A stretch of 64,000 bases of DNA from Mesorhizobium sp. (GCA_004020875.1 SAPZ01000003.1:62001-126000), one strand, 5' to 3'. Shown: positions 8,430 to 17,055, numbered from the stretch's first letter. Numbers and translations: made by a program. Notes: a model not told the origin generated them from the sequence alone.

Positions 8430-9929
8430 TCAGTCAGTGCGTTTCTCCATCGCCTCGAGCGCATTGGCGAGGCGCTGCTCCTCGCCATAATAGCGGGCGC
8501 GGTCCCAGAAATGCGGGCGGCCGATGCCCGTCGACACATGCTCGCCGACCAGCCGGCCGCTCGAGTCTTCGCCTTTGATGTTATAAAGGACGAGATCCTG
8601 GGTGATGATGACGTCGCCCTCCATGCCGATCACCTCGGTGATGTGGGTGATGCGGCGCGAACCGTCGCGCAGGCGGGCGGCCTGGATGATCACGTCGATG
8701 GAACCGACGACGATCTCGCGCACCGTGCGCTGTGGCAGCGAATAGCCGCCCATGGCGATCATCGATTCGATACGATTGAGGCATTCGCGCGGGCTGTTCG
8801 AGTGGATCGTTCCCATCGAGCCGTCGTGACCGGTGTTCATCGCTTGCAGAAGGTCGAACACTTCCGGTCCGCGCACTTCGCCGACGATGATGCGCTCGGG
8901 CCGCATGCGCAGGCAGTTCTTGACGAGGTCGCGCATGGTCACCTCGCCCTCGCCCTCGAGATTGGGCGGCCGGGTTTCGAGACGGACCACATGCGGCTGC
9001 TGCAGCTGCAGTTCGGCCGAGTCCTCGCAGGTGATGACCCGCTCCTCGCGGTCGATATAGTTGGTCAGGCAGTTGAGCAGCGTCGTCTTGCCGGAGCCGG
9101 TGCCGCCCGAGATGACGACATTGCAGCGAACACGGCCTATGATCTTGAGGATTTCCGCGCCTTGCGGCGAGATGGCGCCGAACTTGACCAGTTGGTCCAG
9201 CGTCAGCTTGTCCTTCTTGAATTTGCGGATGGTGAGCGCGGTGCCGTCGATGGAGAGCGGCGGCGCGATGACGTTGACGCGCGAGCCGTCGGGCAGGCGC
9301 GCGTCGCAGATCGGGCTGGATTCATCGACGCGGCGGCCGACCTGGCTGACGATTCGCTGGCAGATGTTGAGCAGCTGCTGGTTGTCGCGGAAGCGGACGC
9401 CGGTCTGTTCGACCCTGCCGTTGACTTCGATGTAGACGTTCTTGGAGCCGTTGACCATGATGTCGGCTATGTCGTCGCGGGCAAGCAACGGCTCCAGCGG
9501 TCCATAGCCAAGCACGTCGTTGCAGATGTCTTCGAGCAGCTCCTCCTGCTCGGAGATCGACATCGCGAAGTTCTTGATCGCGATGATGTCGTTGACGATG
9601 TCGCGGATTTCCTCGCGGGCGCTCTCGGGATCAAGCTTGGCGAGCTGCGACAGGTCGATCGTGTCGATGAGAGCTGAGAAAACCTGGCTCTTGGTGTCGT
9701 AATAGGTCTCTGAGCGCTCGCGCTGGACCCTTCGTGGCGGCTCGGGCGCCATCGGCGGCGCCTCGACGGGACGGCGAGCCGGCGGCGCGGCCGGCGCGCT
9801 GGACGCCGGCGCAGCCGGCCGCTCGGCCGTCATCATTCCCGTCGAAGCGGGAGCGGCGGGAGCCGACGCCGGCGGACGGAATTCGGGCGTCACCCGGTTG
9901 CCGTCGTCTTTGCCTCGCTTACCAAACAT
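8430..9929 (-). CDS. cpaF: Tad/Flp pilus assembly ATPase CpaF (TadA)
   Basis: Secretion ATPase of the type IV filament superfamily that powers Flp pilus assembly; it acts at the cytoplasmic face with TadB and TadC. The 499-residue protein has a Pro/Ala-rich N-terminal tail (about residues 15-70), then Walker A '[13 protein letters not shown]' near residue 273, an Asp box '[14 protein letters not shown]', Walker B-type '[16 protein letters not shown]' and a His box '[13 protein letters not shown]'. All catalytic motifs look intact. Its order after cpaE and before tadB is the standard one. Confidence 0.96.
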   Translation of the reverse strand: MFGKRGKDDGNRVTPEFRPPASAPAAPASTGMMTAERPAAPASSAPAAPPARRPVEAPPMAPEPPRRVQRERSETYYDTKSQVFSALIDTIDLSQLAKLDPESAREEIRDIVNDIIAIKNFAMSISEQEELLEDICNDVLGYGPLEPLLARDDIADIMVNGSKNVYIEVNGRVEQTGVRFRDNQQLLNICQRIVSQVGRRVDESSPICDARLPDGSRVNVIAPPLSIDGTALTIRKFKKDKLTLDQLVKFGAISPQGAEILKIIGRVRCNVVISGGTGSGKTTLLNCLTNYIDREERVITCEDSAELQLQQPHVVRLETRPPNLEGEGEVTMRDLVKNCLRMRPERIIVGEVRGPEVFDLLQAMNTGHDGSMGTIHSNSPRECLNRIESMIAMGGYSLPQRTVREIVVGSIDVIIQAARLRDGSRRITHITEVIGMEGDVIITQDLVLYNIKGEDSSGRLVGEHVSTGIGRPHFWDRARYYGEEQRLANALEAMEKRTD

Positions 9930-9959
9930 GATCGACTACCCGATGCCGCTCAAACGGCG

Positions 9960-11249
9960 TCACTTCTTGTTGCGCGAGAGCTTGCCGAGGATCGAACCCA
10001 GGCCGGCCTTCTTCTTTGTCTTGATTTCGCTACGTCCGGTCAGAACATGCGCTATCTCATTGATGGTGGCGACGACCGGGTTCTTGGCGTCCATCTCGGA
10101 GAGCATCCGGCCGTTGTTGGCGGCATTGCCGAACAGCAGCGGTTCGAAATTGATTACCGCCATAGGGGTGATGCCGAGCGGCTCGGCGAAATCGGAAGGT
10201 GCGATCTCCGGCCGTTTCGGCACACCTGCCTGGTTGATGATCAGCTTCGGCGGCGGATCGTTCGGGCGCAGCCGCTTCAGCATGTCAACCATGTTCTTGG
10301 TGTTGCGAAGATTTGCGAGCTCGGGCGTGGCCGTGATGACGATCTCGTCGGCCTTGACCAGCGTGCTTTTCGTCCACCCGCTCCAGATGTGAGGGACATC
10401 GAGAACCAGCAGGGGCGCGCTGCGCTGCGCCGTCTCGATGATCTGCGAGAACGCCTCGGCGTCGAAATCATAGACGCGCTCGAGCGTGGAGGGGGCCGCA
10501 AGCAGCGACAGATGCTCGGCGCATTGCGCGAGCAGGCGGTCGAGATAGACCTCATCGACCCGCTCAGGCGAGAATACGGCCTCTGCGATGCCCTGAGCCG
10601 GATCCTGGTCGAAGTTGATGTTGGCGGTACCGAAGGCGAGGTCGAGATCAGCGATGACGACTTCGGATTTGAACAGCGACGACATCGCCCAGGCGGCATT
10701 GTGGGCAATGGTCGATGAGCCGACGCCGCCCTTGGCGCCGATGAAAGCAATCGAGCGGCCGATCGGCTCCGATTCCGGATCGACGAAGATCGAGGACACG
10801 ACGCTGACGATGTCGGACATCGAGACCGGCGCGATGACATATTCGGAAATGCCGGAACGGATAAGCTCGCGGTAGAGCCCGACATCGTTGTAGTGGCCGA
10901 TGACGACGACCTTGGACGACGGATCGCAATACTCCGCGAGCTGGCCGAGCTGCTCGAGCAGTTGCTTCGGCTCGCTGCGCGATTCCAGCAGGATCAGGTT
11001 CGGTGTCGGCGCGGACTGGTAGAACTCGATCGCGGTGGCAACCCCGCCCATATGGACCTTGAGATGGGCCTTGGCCATCCGGCGATCCTCGCCGGCGCGC
11101 TCCACGGGGCTGGCGACGCCTTCCGTCTCGCAGAAAGCCTGGATCGAAATGCGCGGCACGGGGCGCAGCGCCTGCATGGCGGCGATGTCCTGCTGCGAAA
11201 GGTCGCCGGTTTCCGCGGGCGTGTCGTAGGCAAGATTGCTCATCGTCAT
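9960..11249 (-). CDS. cpaE: Pilus assembly protein CpaE (TadZ), MinD/ParA-like ATPase
   Basis: Localisation factor that places the Tad machine, often at the cell pole. Residues about 50-150 form a receiver-like domain ('LILLESRSEPKQLLEQL', 'SKVVVIGHYNDVGLYRELI'). The MinD-like domain starts near residue 165 with the deviant Walker A 'FIGAKGGVGSSTIAHNAAW' and continues with 'VVIADLDLAFGTANINFD'. The lysine of the deviant P-loop is present, so ATP binding is plausible. A second ATG lies two codons in and has a better-spaced AAGAG site, so the exact start is ambiguous. It lies between cpaD and cpaF. Confidence 0.94.
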   Translation of the reverse strand: MTMSNLAYDTPAETGDLSQQDIAAMQALRPVPRISIQAFCETEGVASPVERAGEDRRMAKAHLKVHMGGVATAIEFYQSAPTPNLILLESRSEPKQLLEQLGQLAEYCDPSSKVVVIGHYNDVGLYRELIRSGISEYVIAPVSMSDIVSVVSSIFVDPESEPIGRSIAFIGAKGGVGSSTIAHNAAWAMSSLFKSEVVIADLDLAFGTANINFDQDPAQGIAEAVFSPERVDEVYLDRLLAQCAEHLSLLAAPSTLERVYDFDAEAFSQIIETAQRSAPLLVLDVPHIWSGWTKSTLVKADEIVITATPELANLRNTKNMVDMLKRLRPNDPPPKLIINQAGVPKRPEIAPSDFAEPLGITPMAVINFEPLLFGNAANNGRMLSEMDAKNPVVATINEIAHVLTGRSEIKTKKKAGLGSILGKLSRNKK

Positions 11250-11286
11250 GCTCTTTCCGTGACTGCTCTCTTCGTCGTCCGGCGGC

Positions 11287-12036
11287 CTAGTAAGTCACTT
11301 CCGAGCTGCCGAGGAACTCATCCGAGATTCCCCTTGCGCGATATTTGTCGATCACCGCGCCACGGTTTTCGGCGTCGATCTCGGACTGCTTGCGCGGCCC
11401 GAGCAGATCGTTGGGATTGGCTATCTGGGCCGCGAGATTGTTCTGATAGGAGCAGCCGAAGTCGGCATAGTGCTTGTTCTCCGAAGTCGCGGTCAGGTCG
11501 TCGGGCCAACGCCCGCATTTGTCGGTCTGGGCCCGCACCGCGACGAAGGCGACGCGCACCGGCGCGGATGCCTCCGGCACAGCCGACTGATAGGATGTCA
11601 TGACGATGCGGTTGCGCTTGACCCCCGCCCTCATGGCGAGCCTGGCGAAATCGCGGCCTGCCGCCTGAGCGGCGACCTCGTTGGCGGATCCGGCCGGCAT
11701 CGCGATCGTCAGCGCCGGCGCGGCGCTCTTGTCGTAACCGTCGAGAAAACCGAGCAGCGCGTCGCGTTGCGCGCCCGTCATGCCGCGATCGCCGGCGCCG
11801 ACCGGCAGATCGATCTTCTGGTTCTTCTCGGCGATGACGATGGGATGCGTCGTGCGGTAGTCGTCGGGTATCGATCCGACCGTAACGCTGTCGCGATTGG
11901 CGCATCCGGCGAGCGACGTCGCAAGGGCGATTGCCAGTGCCGGGACCACCTGCCGGCGTATCCTTGCGATGCCGGATGCTGCCCGGACCGTCATGACCTT
12001 CGATGCTGACTTGGACATATCCGCATTCCCACTCAT
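11287..12036 (-). CDS. cpaD: Tad pilus outer-membrane lipoprotein CpaD
   Basis: Small lipoprotein accompanying the CpaC secretin. It has a signal peptide with lipobox 'LATSLAGCAN' near residue 45, then the CpaD domain ('DSVTVGSIPDDYRTTHPIVI', '...CGRWPDDLTATSENKHYADFGCS...NLAAQIANPNDLLGPR'), which has a conserved pair of Cys near W-P and near G-C-S. It ends 'LGSSEVTY'. The start overlaps the cpaC stop by 4 bases, indicating translational coupling. Confidence 0.93.
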   Translation of the reverse strand: MSGNADMSKSASKVMTVRAASGIARIRRQVVPALAIALATSLAGCANRDSVTVGSIPDDYRTTHPIVIAEKNQKIDLPVGAGDRGMTGAQRDALLGFLDGYDKSAAPALTIAMPAGSANEVAAQAAGRDFARLAMRAGVKRNRIVMTSYQSAVPEASAPVRVAFVAVRAQTDKCGRWPDDLTATSENKHYADFGCSYQNNLAAQIANPNDLLGPRKQSEIDAENRGAVIDKYRARGISDEFLGSSEVTY

Positions 12037-13559
12037 TTGTAGATGAAACCGACGACGCCGTGATAACGGCCGGCTGGCCTGTCGGTCTGCATGGTGCCGT
12101 AGACGCGGTTGACGCGGCCGAGGAACATGCCGGCGCCGTCGCTCGGCGGATTGAAATTGTCGTCCGGCTTTGCCAGATCGTTGCGTGCCACCGGCCGCGC
12201 CAGATAGGGCGTGATTATGATGACCAGTTCGCTTTCGTTGCGGACGAAATCGCGGCTGCGGAAGAGCGTGCCGAGGACAGGGATCTTGGAGAGACCAGGC
12301 AATCCGGCGACCGCTTGCCGCACGTCGTCGCGAACCAGGCCAGCGATCATCATGGAGCCGCCAGAGGGCAATTCGACCGTCGTATCCGCAAGGCGCTTGC
12401 GCAACGACAGGATATTGGTGCCGGGGCTCGTCACGCCGGAGGAAAGCGCCACGGATCCTTCGGTGGTCGGCTCGGAGACGGCTGTCCTGACTTTCAGGCT
12501 GATGCGACCCGGCGATAGAACTACCGGCTGGAATTCCAGACCGATACCGTACTCGATCTTGTCCATCGTATAGTTCTTTAGGCCGGTCTGATTGTCGGTG
12601 GACACATTGGCCGTGACACCGCTCACCATATTGTATTCGCCGCCAACCTTAAATGTGGCCTTCTCGCCTGAGACGGCGGTCAAGGTCGGTTCGGCCAATG
12701 TCTTCATGACACCCGACTGCTCCATGGCATTGATGTAAGCTGTCAGTGACGAGCTGCCGATGGTCGCGCCCGAATTCGACAGCTGTTTACCCAAGCCCAT
12801 GAAATTGTCGCTGATCGCGCCGTAACTGATCCCGTTGCTTCCCCCGTTGCCAACCATATTGACGCCGAGCTGCTTCATCACCGAGCGGCTTACTTCCGCG
12901 ACGGTCACCTTGAGCGTCACCTGGTCGTCACCGATGATCTGCAACAGGTTGACGATCTTGGAGGTCCGGCGTTGCTGGTCAGGGTTGTTGATGTCGACGC
13001 CGCCATTGACCGAGCCGCCGGCGGCAGTCTGCGAGTATTGGCCGGTCGTCGCTTCACCGCCGGACACGAAGATGGTCGCGAGATCGACGGCGCGCTTGGC
13101 ATCGAGAGGCGTGTCGACCGTGCCCGTCAGCACAACGTTGTCGTTGAGCAGCTCGACCTTTATCTGCGAGGACGGGATGAAGCGCTTCAGATAGTCCTCC
13201 AGCCCGGCGACATCTCGCTCGACGGCCAGGTCGAGGCTGACGATCTGCTCGCCATTGGGCCCAAAGACAAAGATGTTGGTTTCGCCGACCGCCTTGCCGA
13301 ACAGGTAGATGCGCCGCGCCGTGCGCGTCACCGCGTCGGCAACCGCCGGATTGGCGACGAGGATATCATAGGCATCGTTCGGCAGGTCGATGACTACCGA
13401 TTTATTGAGACCGAGCTTGACGCGCTGGGTGGCGACCGAGGCCGTCACGCCCGCCTTGCCCGCGGCCCTGGCCTCGACAAGGCCGGGCGCATTGGTGCCG
13501 AGCAGGAACAGGCCGATTGCCGCCGCCGCAATGACGGGCAGTTTACCGTTTAGCCTCAT
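12033..13559 (-). CDS. cpaC: Tad pilus outer-membrane secretin CpaC (RcpA)
   Basis: Forms the outer-membrane ring through which the pilus exits. The 508-residue protein has a signal peptide, an N-terminal pilus-secretin domain ('VKLGLNKSVVIDLPNDAYDI'), a BON-like segment ('LLNDNVVLTGTVDTPLDAKR') and a C-terminal secretin domain with signature 'GLPGLSKIPVLGTLFRSRDF' and 'ELVIIITPYLARPV'. It overlaps cpaB by 4 bases upstream and cpaD by 4 bases downstream. A stand-alone protein at 15866-16288 resembles only its N-terminal domain. Confidence 0.96.
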   Translation of the reverse strand: MRLNGKLPVIAAAAIGLFLLGTNAPGLVEARAAGKAGVTASVATQRVKLGLNKSVVIDLPNDAYDILVANPAVADAVTRTARRIYLFGKAVGETNIFVFGPNGEQIVSLDLAVERDVAGLEDYLKRFIPSSQIKVELLNDNVVLTGTVDTPLDAKRAVDLATIFVSGGEATTGQYSQTAAGGSVNGGVDINNPDQQRRTSKIVNLLQIIGDDQVTLKVTVAEVSRSVMKQLGVNMVGNGGSNGISYGAISDNFMGLGKQLSNSGATIGSSSLTAYINAMEQSGVMKTLAEPTLTAVSGEKATFKVGGEYNMVSGVTANVSTDNQTGLKNYTMDKIEYGIGLEFQPVVLSPGRISLKVRTAVSEPTTEGSVALSSGVTSPGTNILSLRKRLADTTVELPSGGSMMIAGLVRDDVRQAVAGLPGLSKIPVLGTLFRSRDFVRNESELVIIITPYLARPVARNDLAKPDDNFNPPSDGAGMFLGRVNRVYGTMQTDRPAGRYHGVVGFIYK

Positions 13560-14368
13560 TTCCTTGCTCCCACCTCGGAAACTTCGCCCGACTTGATCAG
13601 ACGCACCGTTCCGCGCCGGCCACTGCCGTTGACCAGATAGTCGGCTTCGTCCGTGCTCTTTTCGTGGATGTCGGTGATCGGGCGCAGCGCGAGCGTCAGG
13701 CGGTCCGCCATCTGCTGTGCCACGGTGATGATCTCGGCCTGCTGCGGCGTCAGCTCCAGCGTCGCGGTCTGGCCGACCCTGGTCTTCTTGCCTTCCTCGT
13801 CCTCCTGGATGGTCTGGTCGATGGCCAGCACACGGATGTTCTTGAGGATGGTCGAGGTGTTGAAGCCGGTGCCGCCATTGCCGGTGTCGGCGCGGCGGGT
13901 CATGATGACGTCGACGAAGTCGTTGGGCAGGATGAAGCCGCCGGCGGAGGTGTCGGCCGATATCGCTGTGGCGACAGCGCGCATGCCTGAAGGCAGGATC
14001 GACGACATGAAGCTCTGCCCCTCGCCGACCAGCTTGGAGCGGCGCAGCGGCTCACCCGTATACATGGCGACCCGGGCGACCGAGCCCTTGAGCTTTTCGA
14101 CCGCGTCAGGTTCGGCGGCGCGCGTGATGAAATTGGCATTGACGCCGTCGGACGGCCATTTTTCCCAACTGATGTTGTTGCCGAGCTGGCTGCCCATCGG
14201 CACGTCGCCGGAAAGCACCAGCACGTCCTGCAATGCGACCGCCGGCTGAGCGGGCGCATTGACAACGACCTGCGCTGGCGGCGCCACGACCATGTTCTTG
14301 GCGACATAGCCCGCGCCACCCGCCGCCACCGCAGCCACGCCCAGAATAATCAATCGGGATGCTGGCAT
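13556..14368 (-). CDS. cpaB: Flp pilus assembly protein CpaB (RcpC)
   Basis: Periplasmic or inner-membrane-anchored protein with SAF/AFP-like domains that may contact the secretin and peptidoglycan. The start is the ATG giving M-P-A-S-R-L-I-I-L-G; the frame is open 23 codons further up, but that part looks non-homologous. A single N-terminal hydrophobic segment is followed by 'DVLVLSGDVPMGSQLG', then 'PSGMRAVATAISADTSAGGFILPNDFVDVIMTRR', which is split here by a loop in the family. It ends by overlapping cpaC. It is the first gene after the terminator downstream of the prepilin peptidase, so it may have its own promoter. Confidence 0.93.
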   Translation of the reverse strand: MPASRLIILGVAAVAAGGAGYVAKNMVVAPPAQVVVNAPAQPAVALQDVLVLSGDVPMGSQLGNNISWEKWPSDGVNANFITRAAEPDAVEKLKGSVARVAMYTGEPLRRSKLVGEGQSFMSSILPSGMRAVATAISADTSAGGFILPNDFVDVIMTRRADTGNGGTGFNTSTILKNIRVLAIDQTIQEDEEGKKTRVGQTATLELTPQQAEIITVAQQMADRLTLALRPITDIHEKSTDEADYLVNGSGRRGTVRLIKSGEVSEVGARK

Positions 14369-14468
14369 TCGTCCGAAACCCTTCGCCTCGTGGCAAACCA
14401 CCCACGCCTGGCCGGACTTTGCAGCGGCAATCGTCAAAACAAGGTTAATGCAATGCTTACGATCGTGA

Positions 14469-14483
14469 TTAATTTAAGGTTTA
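14469..14483. promoter_or_regulatory. CtrA-like box upstream of cpaB (TTAA-N7-TTTA)
   Basis: TTAA, seven bases, TTTA: one mismatch from the CtrA full site TTAA-N7-TTAA. It lies about 100 bases before cpaB and after the terminator of the preceding gene, where a cpaB promoter would be. The spacer is AT-rich, so chance occurrence is plausible. Confidence 0.35.
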
Positions 14484-14515
14484 CTCAAATTCGATCGAAC
14501 AGCCTCACCGTTAAC

Positions 14516-14538
14516 AAAAAAGGCGGCTCGGCCGCCTT
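14516..14538 (-). terminator. Rho-independent terminator after the prepilin peptidase gene
   Basis: On the minus strand AAGGCGGC-CGA-GCCGCCTT is followed by a T-rich run (TTTTG). It lies 28 bases after the prepilin peptidase stop and separates that gene from cpaB. Confidence 0.8.
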
Positions 14539-14565
14539 CGGTCGCCGGCATCGATGTCACCAAAC

Positions 14566-15084
14566 CTATGCCGTAAGCCTCTGCAGCGCCCAGACCATCA
14601 GCGGCGAGTCCGGGAACGTGATCAGTCCTCCGGCGCCAAGCGCGATGCCATAGGGAATGCCCACTTTCTCGTCGGCAAAGTAACGCAGGAATCGGCTATG
14701 GCCGGTATAAGCGGCCAGCGGCGATTTCCGGTAGGCGAGGATTGCGATGGTCAGCAGGCCCCCGATGAAAGCCGACGTCACCAGATAGCCGATCAAGTTG
14801 ATATTGAGGCCCATCCATAGAGCGGTCGCGGCCAGAAGCTTGGCGTCGCCGCCGCCCATGCCGCCGAGCGCAAAGAGGCCGAATGTCGTGGCAAGCACGA
14901 GAGCGCAGGCGGCGAAGTGCCAGCCATAGGTCGCCCAGTCCATCCCGGTGAGCGGCGCGACAAGCGCGAACGTCGCCACCAACAGGACGGGAACGCGGTT
15001 GGCGATGGTCATCGACAACGTGTCGGAGATGCCAGCAAACAGCATGCAGAATGGGAAGACGACGAAGATAACGGCTTCAAGCAT
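14566..15084 (-). CDS. cpaA: Tad pilus prepilin peptidase (CpaA/TadV, A24 family)
   Basis: Integral membrane aspartic protease that cleaves the short leader of Flp prepilin and pseudopilins. The 172-residue length matches the single-domain TadV/CpaA type without the N-methylase domain. The first Asp is in 'CMLFAGISDTLSMTIANRV' and the second is in the GxGD motif 'ALGGMGGGDAKLLAA'. There are about five hydrophobic segments. It lies directly downstream of the pilin gene and is bounded by terminators on both sides. Confidence 0.94.
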   Translation of the reverse strand: MLEAVIFVVFPFCMLFAGISDTLSMTIANRVPVLLVATFALVAPLTGMDWATYGWHFAACALVLATTFGLFALGGMGGGDAKLLAATALWMGLNINLIGYLVTSAFIGGLLTIAILAYRKSPLAAYTGHSRFLRYFADEKVGIPYGIALGAGGLITFPDSPLMVWALQRLTA

Positions 15085-15275
15085 TGAAGCGGCACCCGTG
15101 GAAGCTCGGTTTGGACCTTAAGCACATCCCGTTAACAATCGATGAGACGGGACACTCCTGATGCGCGCCGCAACGAAGTGGGTCCGGGCGATGTGCGTCA
15201 AGCGTTTGGCGGATGCATGGCATCGCACCGAAGATTGCCGTTCGCATCCGAACGACAGTATTGGTTGCTATCACG

Positions 15276-15302
15276 AAAAAGGGCCGCGAAACGGCGGCCC
15301 TT
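15276..15302 (-). terminator. Rho-independent terminator after the Flp pilin gene
   Basis: On the minus strand AAGGGCCGC-CGTTTC-GCGGCCCTT continues into TTTTTCG. It lies 27 bases after the pilin stop. It would let pilin mRNA end alone at high level, with read-through feeding the peptidase gene. Confidence 0.88.
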
Positions 15303-15328
15303 CCACTAGACGAGAATATTTCCGTTTA

Positions 15329-15508
15329 TCACGGAGCGGTGCCGGTGTTGACCGCGCCTGCAATGGCGGTGAACTTGGCGTTCAGCGCGCCGCCGAGCTG
15401 CGAAGCGCCGACCATGATGGCAAGCGCGATGAGGGCGGCGATCAGACCGTATTCGATGGCGGTCGCGCCGGATTCGTCCTTCACGAAGCGTGCAATGAGA
15501 TTAGACAT
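15329..15508 (-). CDS. Flp-type major pilin (59 aa)
   Basis: Short Flp/Fap pilin, the main filament subunit. The translation starts M-S-N-L-I-A-R-F-V-K-D-E-S-G-A-T-A-I-E-Y-G and runs into the hydrophobic helix 'LIAALIALAIMVGASQLG'. The Flp processing motif G-(x)-T-A-I-E-Y is intact: cleavage is expected after Gly14, leaving a mature Glu5-Tyr6. A strong AGGAG ribosome binding site lies about 8 bases before the ATG. It is cut by the prepilin peptidase encoded next door. Only one Flp pilin gene is present in this window. Confidence 0.96.
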   Translation of the reverse strand: MSNLIARFVKDESGATAIEYGLIAALIALAIMVGASQLGGALNAKFTAIAGAVNTGTAP

Positions 15509-15654
15509 TCGAGAGCTCCTACTCCACGTGTTACAGCACTTCCGTCAACTTCTCTTGCGGTTGATCGGATGCTGCAAATCTAGGGAGAAGCCGTTTCGAT
15601 CGGCTTAATAAACAGCCTTACCGATTCCTTTCCGGGGGCGAACGCGCTGCGTGG

Positions 15655-15669
15655 TTAACCGCGACCTAA
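15655..15669. promoter_or_regulatory. CtrA-like box upstream of the pilin gene (TTAA-N7-CTAA)
   Basis: TTAA, seven bases, CTAA: one mismatch from TTAA-N7-TTAA. It lies about 147 bases before the pilin ATG in the divergent spacer. Confidence 0.35.
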
Positions 15670-15800
15670 ACGCCATCAGCCAACGTGCGCCCCCCGCAAA
15701 ACAGCGGAAACCAGCGGCTCCCGCAACCTTGCTAAAACAGCAGCCACAATGGATGTGTGAGGGCTGGGCAAGCCGATCCGCCATCGCGACCCGGCATGGT

Positions 15801-15815
15801 TTAACCGTTGGTTCA
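15801..15815. promoter_or_regulatory. CtrA-like box upstream of the secretin-N-like gene (TTAA-N7-TTCA)
   Basis: TTAA, seven bases, TTCA: one mismatch from TTAA-N7-TTAA. It lies about 50 bases before the ATG at 15866, a typical place for an activator site. Confidence 0.4.
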
Positions 15816-15865
15816 CCAATCTCGTTCATGTTCCGTTGAAGAATCTGCCCGCCGGGAGCGCTTCA

Positions 15866-16288
15866 ATGACCCTGTCCAAATCGCTGTTTCCAGTCGCCGC
15901 GCTGCTGGCGGCTGCCGCCTCGGTCCTCCCGGCCAGGGCCGGCGCGGGTGTCGAAGTGACCATGAACCAGGCAAAGATCGTTAAATTGTCCCGCGCGGCC
16001 GACACGGTCGTCATCGGCAACCCGGCCATCGCCGATGCCTCGGTGCAGGACGCCTCGACCATCGTTCTCACCGGCAAAGGTTTTGGCGTCACCAATCTGG
16101 TCGTGCTCGACTCGGACGGCAGCCCGATCATCGACGAACAGGTGACCGTCGTGCGACAGGCCGCTTCCTCGGTACGCATTTACAGGCGTGCCGAAGTCCA
16201 GACCATGTCTTGCACGCCCTATTGCGAGAGCGCCTACAAGACCGAGGCCGAGAAGGCTTCCGAGACCGAAATGAGCGCCACGCACTAA
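15866..16288 (+). CDS. Stand-alone pilus/secretin N-terminal domain protein
   Basis: A 140-residue exported protein. It has a signal peptide ('LFPVAALLAAAASVLPARAG') and then one copy of the domain found at the N terminus of CpaC-type secretins ('VEVTMNQAKIVKLSRAADTV', 'NPAIADASVQDASTIVLTGK', 'GVTNLVVLDSDG'). No secretin ring domain follows. The tail carries a C-x3-C pair in 'MSCTPYCESAY' and a Glu-rich end. I use the ATG with GGGAG 9 bases upstream; the frame also has an upstream TTG. It is probably an accessory periplasmic factor of the Tad machine, as it starts the rightward pilus block with tadE and tadF. Confidence 0.85.
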   Translation: MTLSKSLFPVAALLAAAASVLPARAGAGVEVTMNQAKIVKLSRAADTVVIGNPAIADASVQDASTIVLTGKGFGVTNLVVLDSDGSPIIDEQVTVVRQAASSVRIYRRAEVQTMSCTPYCESAYKTEAEKASETEMSATH

Positions 16289-16314
16289 GCCCGAAGAGAG
16301 CGTTGGAGCGGGCG

Positions 16315-16329
16315 TTAAGGACAGCTTAA
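16315..16329. promoter_or_regulatory. Perfect CtrA full-site motif upstream of tadE (TTAA-N7-TTAA)
   Basis: TTAAGGACAGCTTAA matches the CtrA consensus at all eight fixed positions. It lies 43 bases before the tadE-like ATG, after the stop of the preceding gene. In Caulobacter CtrA activates pilA. That this genome has CtrA is assumed, not seen. Confidence 0.6.
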
Positions 16330-16371
16330 AGCCTGCCCGGCGAATTTAACGATCATCCAAACCGGAGCTCA

Positions 16372-17016
16372 ATGGGTTTTCGCTACCTTGCCGCCGGTAC
16401 CGCAAGGGGATCGGCAGGAACACAAATGAGCAGAGATGCCACATCCGGCAACGGCATGGACAGCACGGCGCGCGCCAAATTCCCCGGCTTCTTCAGCGAC
16501 AGACGCGGCAGCACGGCGATGGAATTTGCGATGCTTGCCATCCCGTTCGCGCTTCTCGTCTTCGCTATCCTCGAGAGCTGCATCTCCTTCGCCGGTCAGG
16601 AGGTGATGGCCAACATCACCGATGATGTCGCCCGCCAGTTGCGGACCGGGCAGCTGCAGAAGTCGAACGTCACCGAATCCTCGATCAAGCAGCTGATCTG
16701 CAGCAGGCTGGAGATCATGGTGGCCAAGGACTGCCCGGGATTGCTGGTGGACCTGCGTGAATATCCGAGCTTCGCCGACGCCGCCACGGCGAGCTTCAAG
16801 ATCGTCAACGGAGATATCGTGCTGACGCAAGGCACCAACTCGATGAGCTTCACGGTCTCGCCGGGGTTGGCCGAGTCCATCAACATGTTGCGGGTGTTCT
16901 ACAAATGGCCGGTGATGACCGATTTCCTGGCCAAGTCGATGGCCAATCTGAAGGATGGCAACACGCTGCATTTCGCATCGGTGACCTGGCAGAACGAACC
17001 ATTCAACGACAATTGA
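16372..17016 (+). CDS. tadE: TadE-like pseudopilin
   Basis: Minor pseudopilin of the Tad system. Residues about 45-75 are the TadE domain: 'FFSDRRGSTAMEFAMLAI' followed by a hydrophobic helix 'PFALLVFAILESCISFAG'. The R-G-S-x-A-x-E-F element is the pseudopilin processing site with the conserved Glu. A soluble C-terminal region with two Cys (in 'LICSRLE' and 'AKDCPGLL') follows. The first ATG has GGAG at good spacing (GGAGCTCA), although two internal Met codons precede the conserved part. A perfect CtrA-type motif lies upstream. Confidence 0.9.
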   Translation: MGFRYLAAGTARGSAGTQMSRDATSGNGMDSTARAKFPGFFSDRRGSTAMEFAMLAIPFALLVFAILESCISFAGQEVMANITDDVARQLRTGQLQKSNVTESSIKQLICSRLEIMVAKDCPGLLVDLREYPSFADAATASFKIVNGDIVLTQGTNSMSFTVSPGLAESINMLRVFYKWPVMTDFLAKSMANLKDGNTLHFASVTWQNEPFNDN

Positions 17017-17055
17017 GACTGCTCGACAGCCAAGACCGTCGGAGTGGAGGCGAAT

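Larger units (their letters stand above)
15509..15865. other. Divergent intergenic region between pilin and secretin-N-like gene
   Basis: A 357-base non-coding spacer that must hold the promoters for the pilin (leftward) and the 15866 gene (rightward). It holds two CtrA-like boxes, described separately, and an AT-rich patch near 15600-15620. I did not find a convincing -35/-10 pair for either side. Confidence 0.6.
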
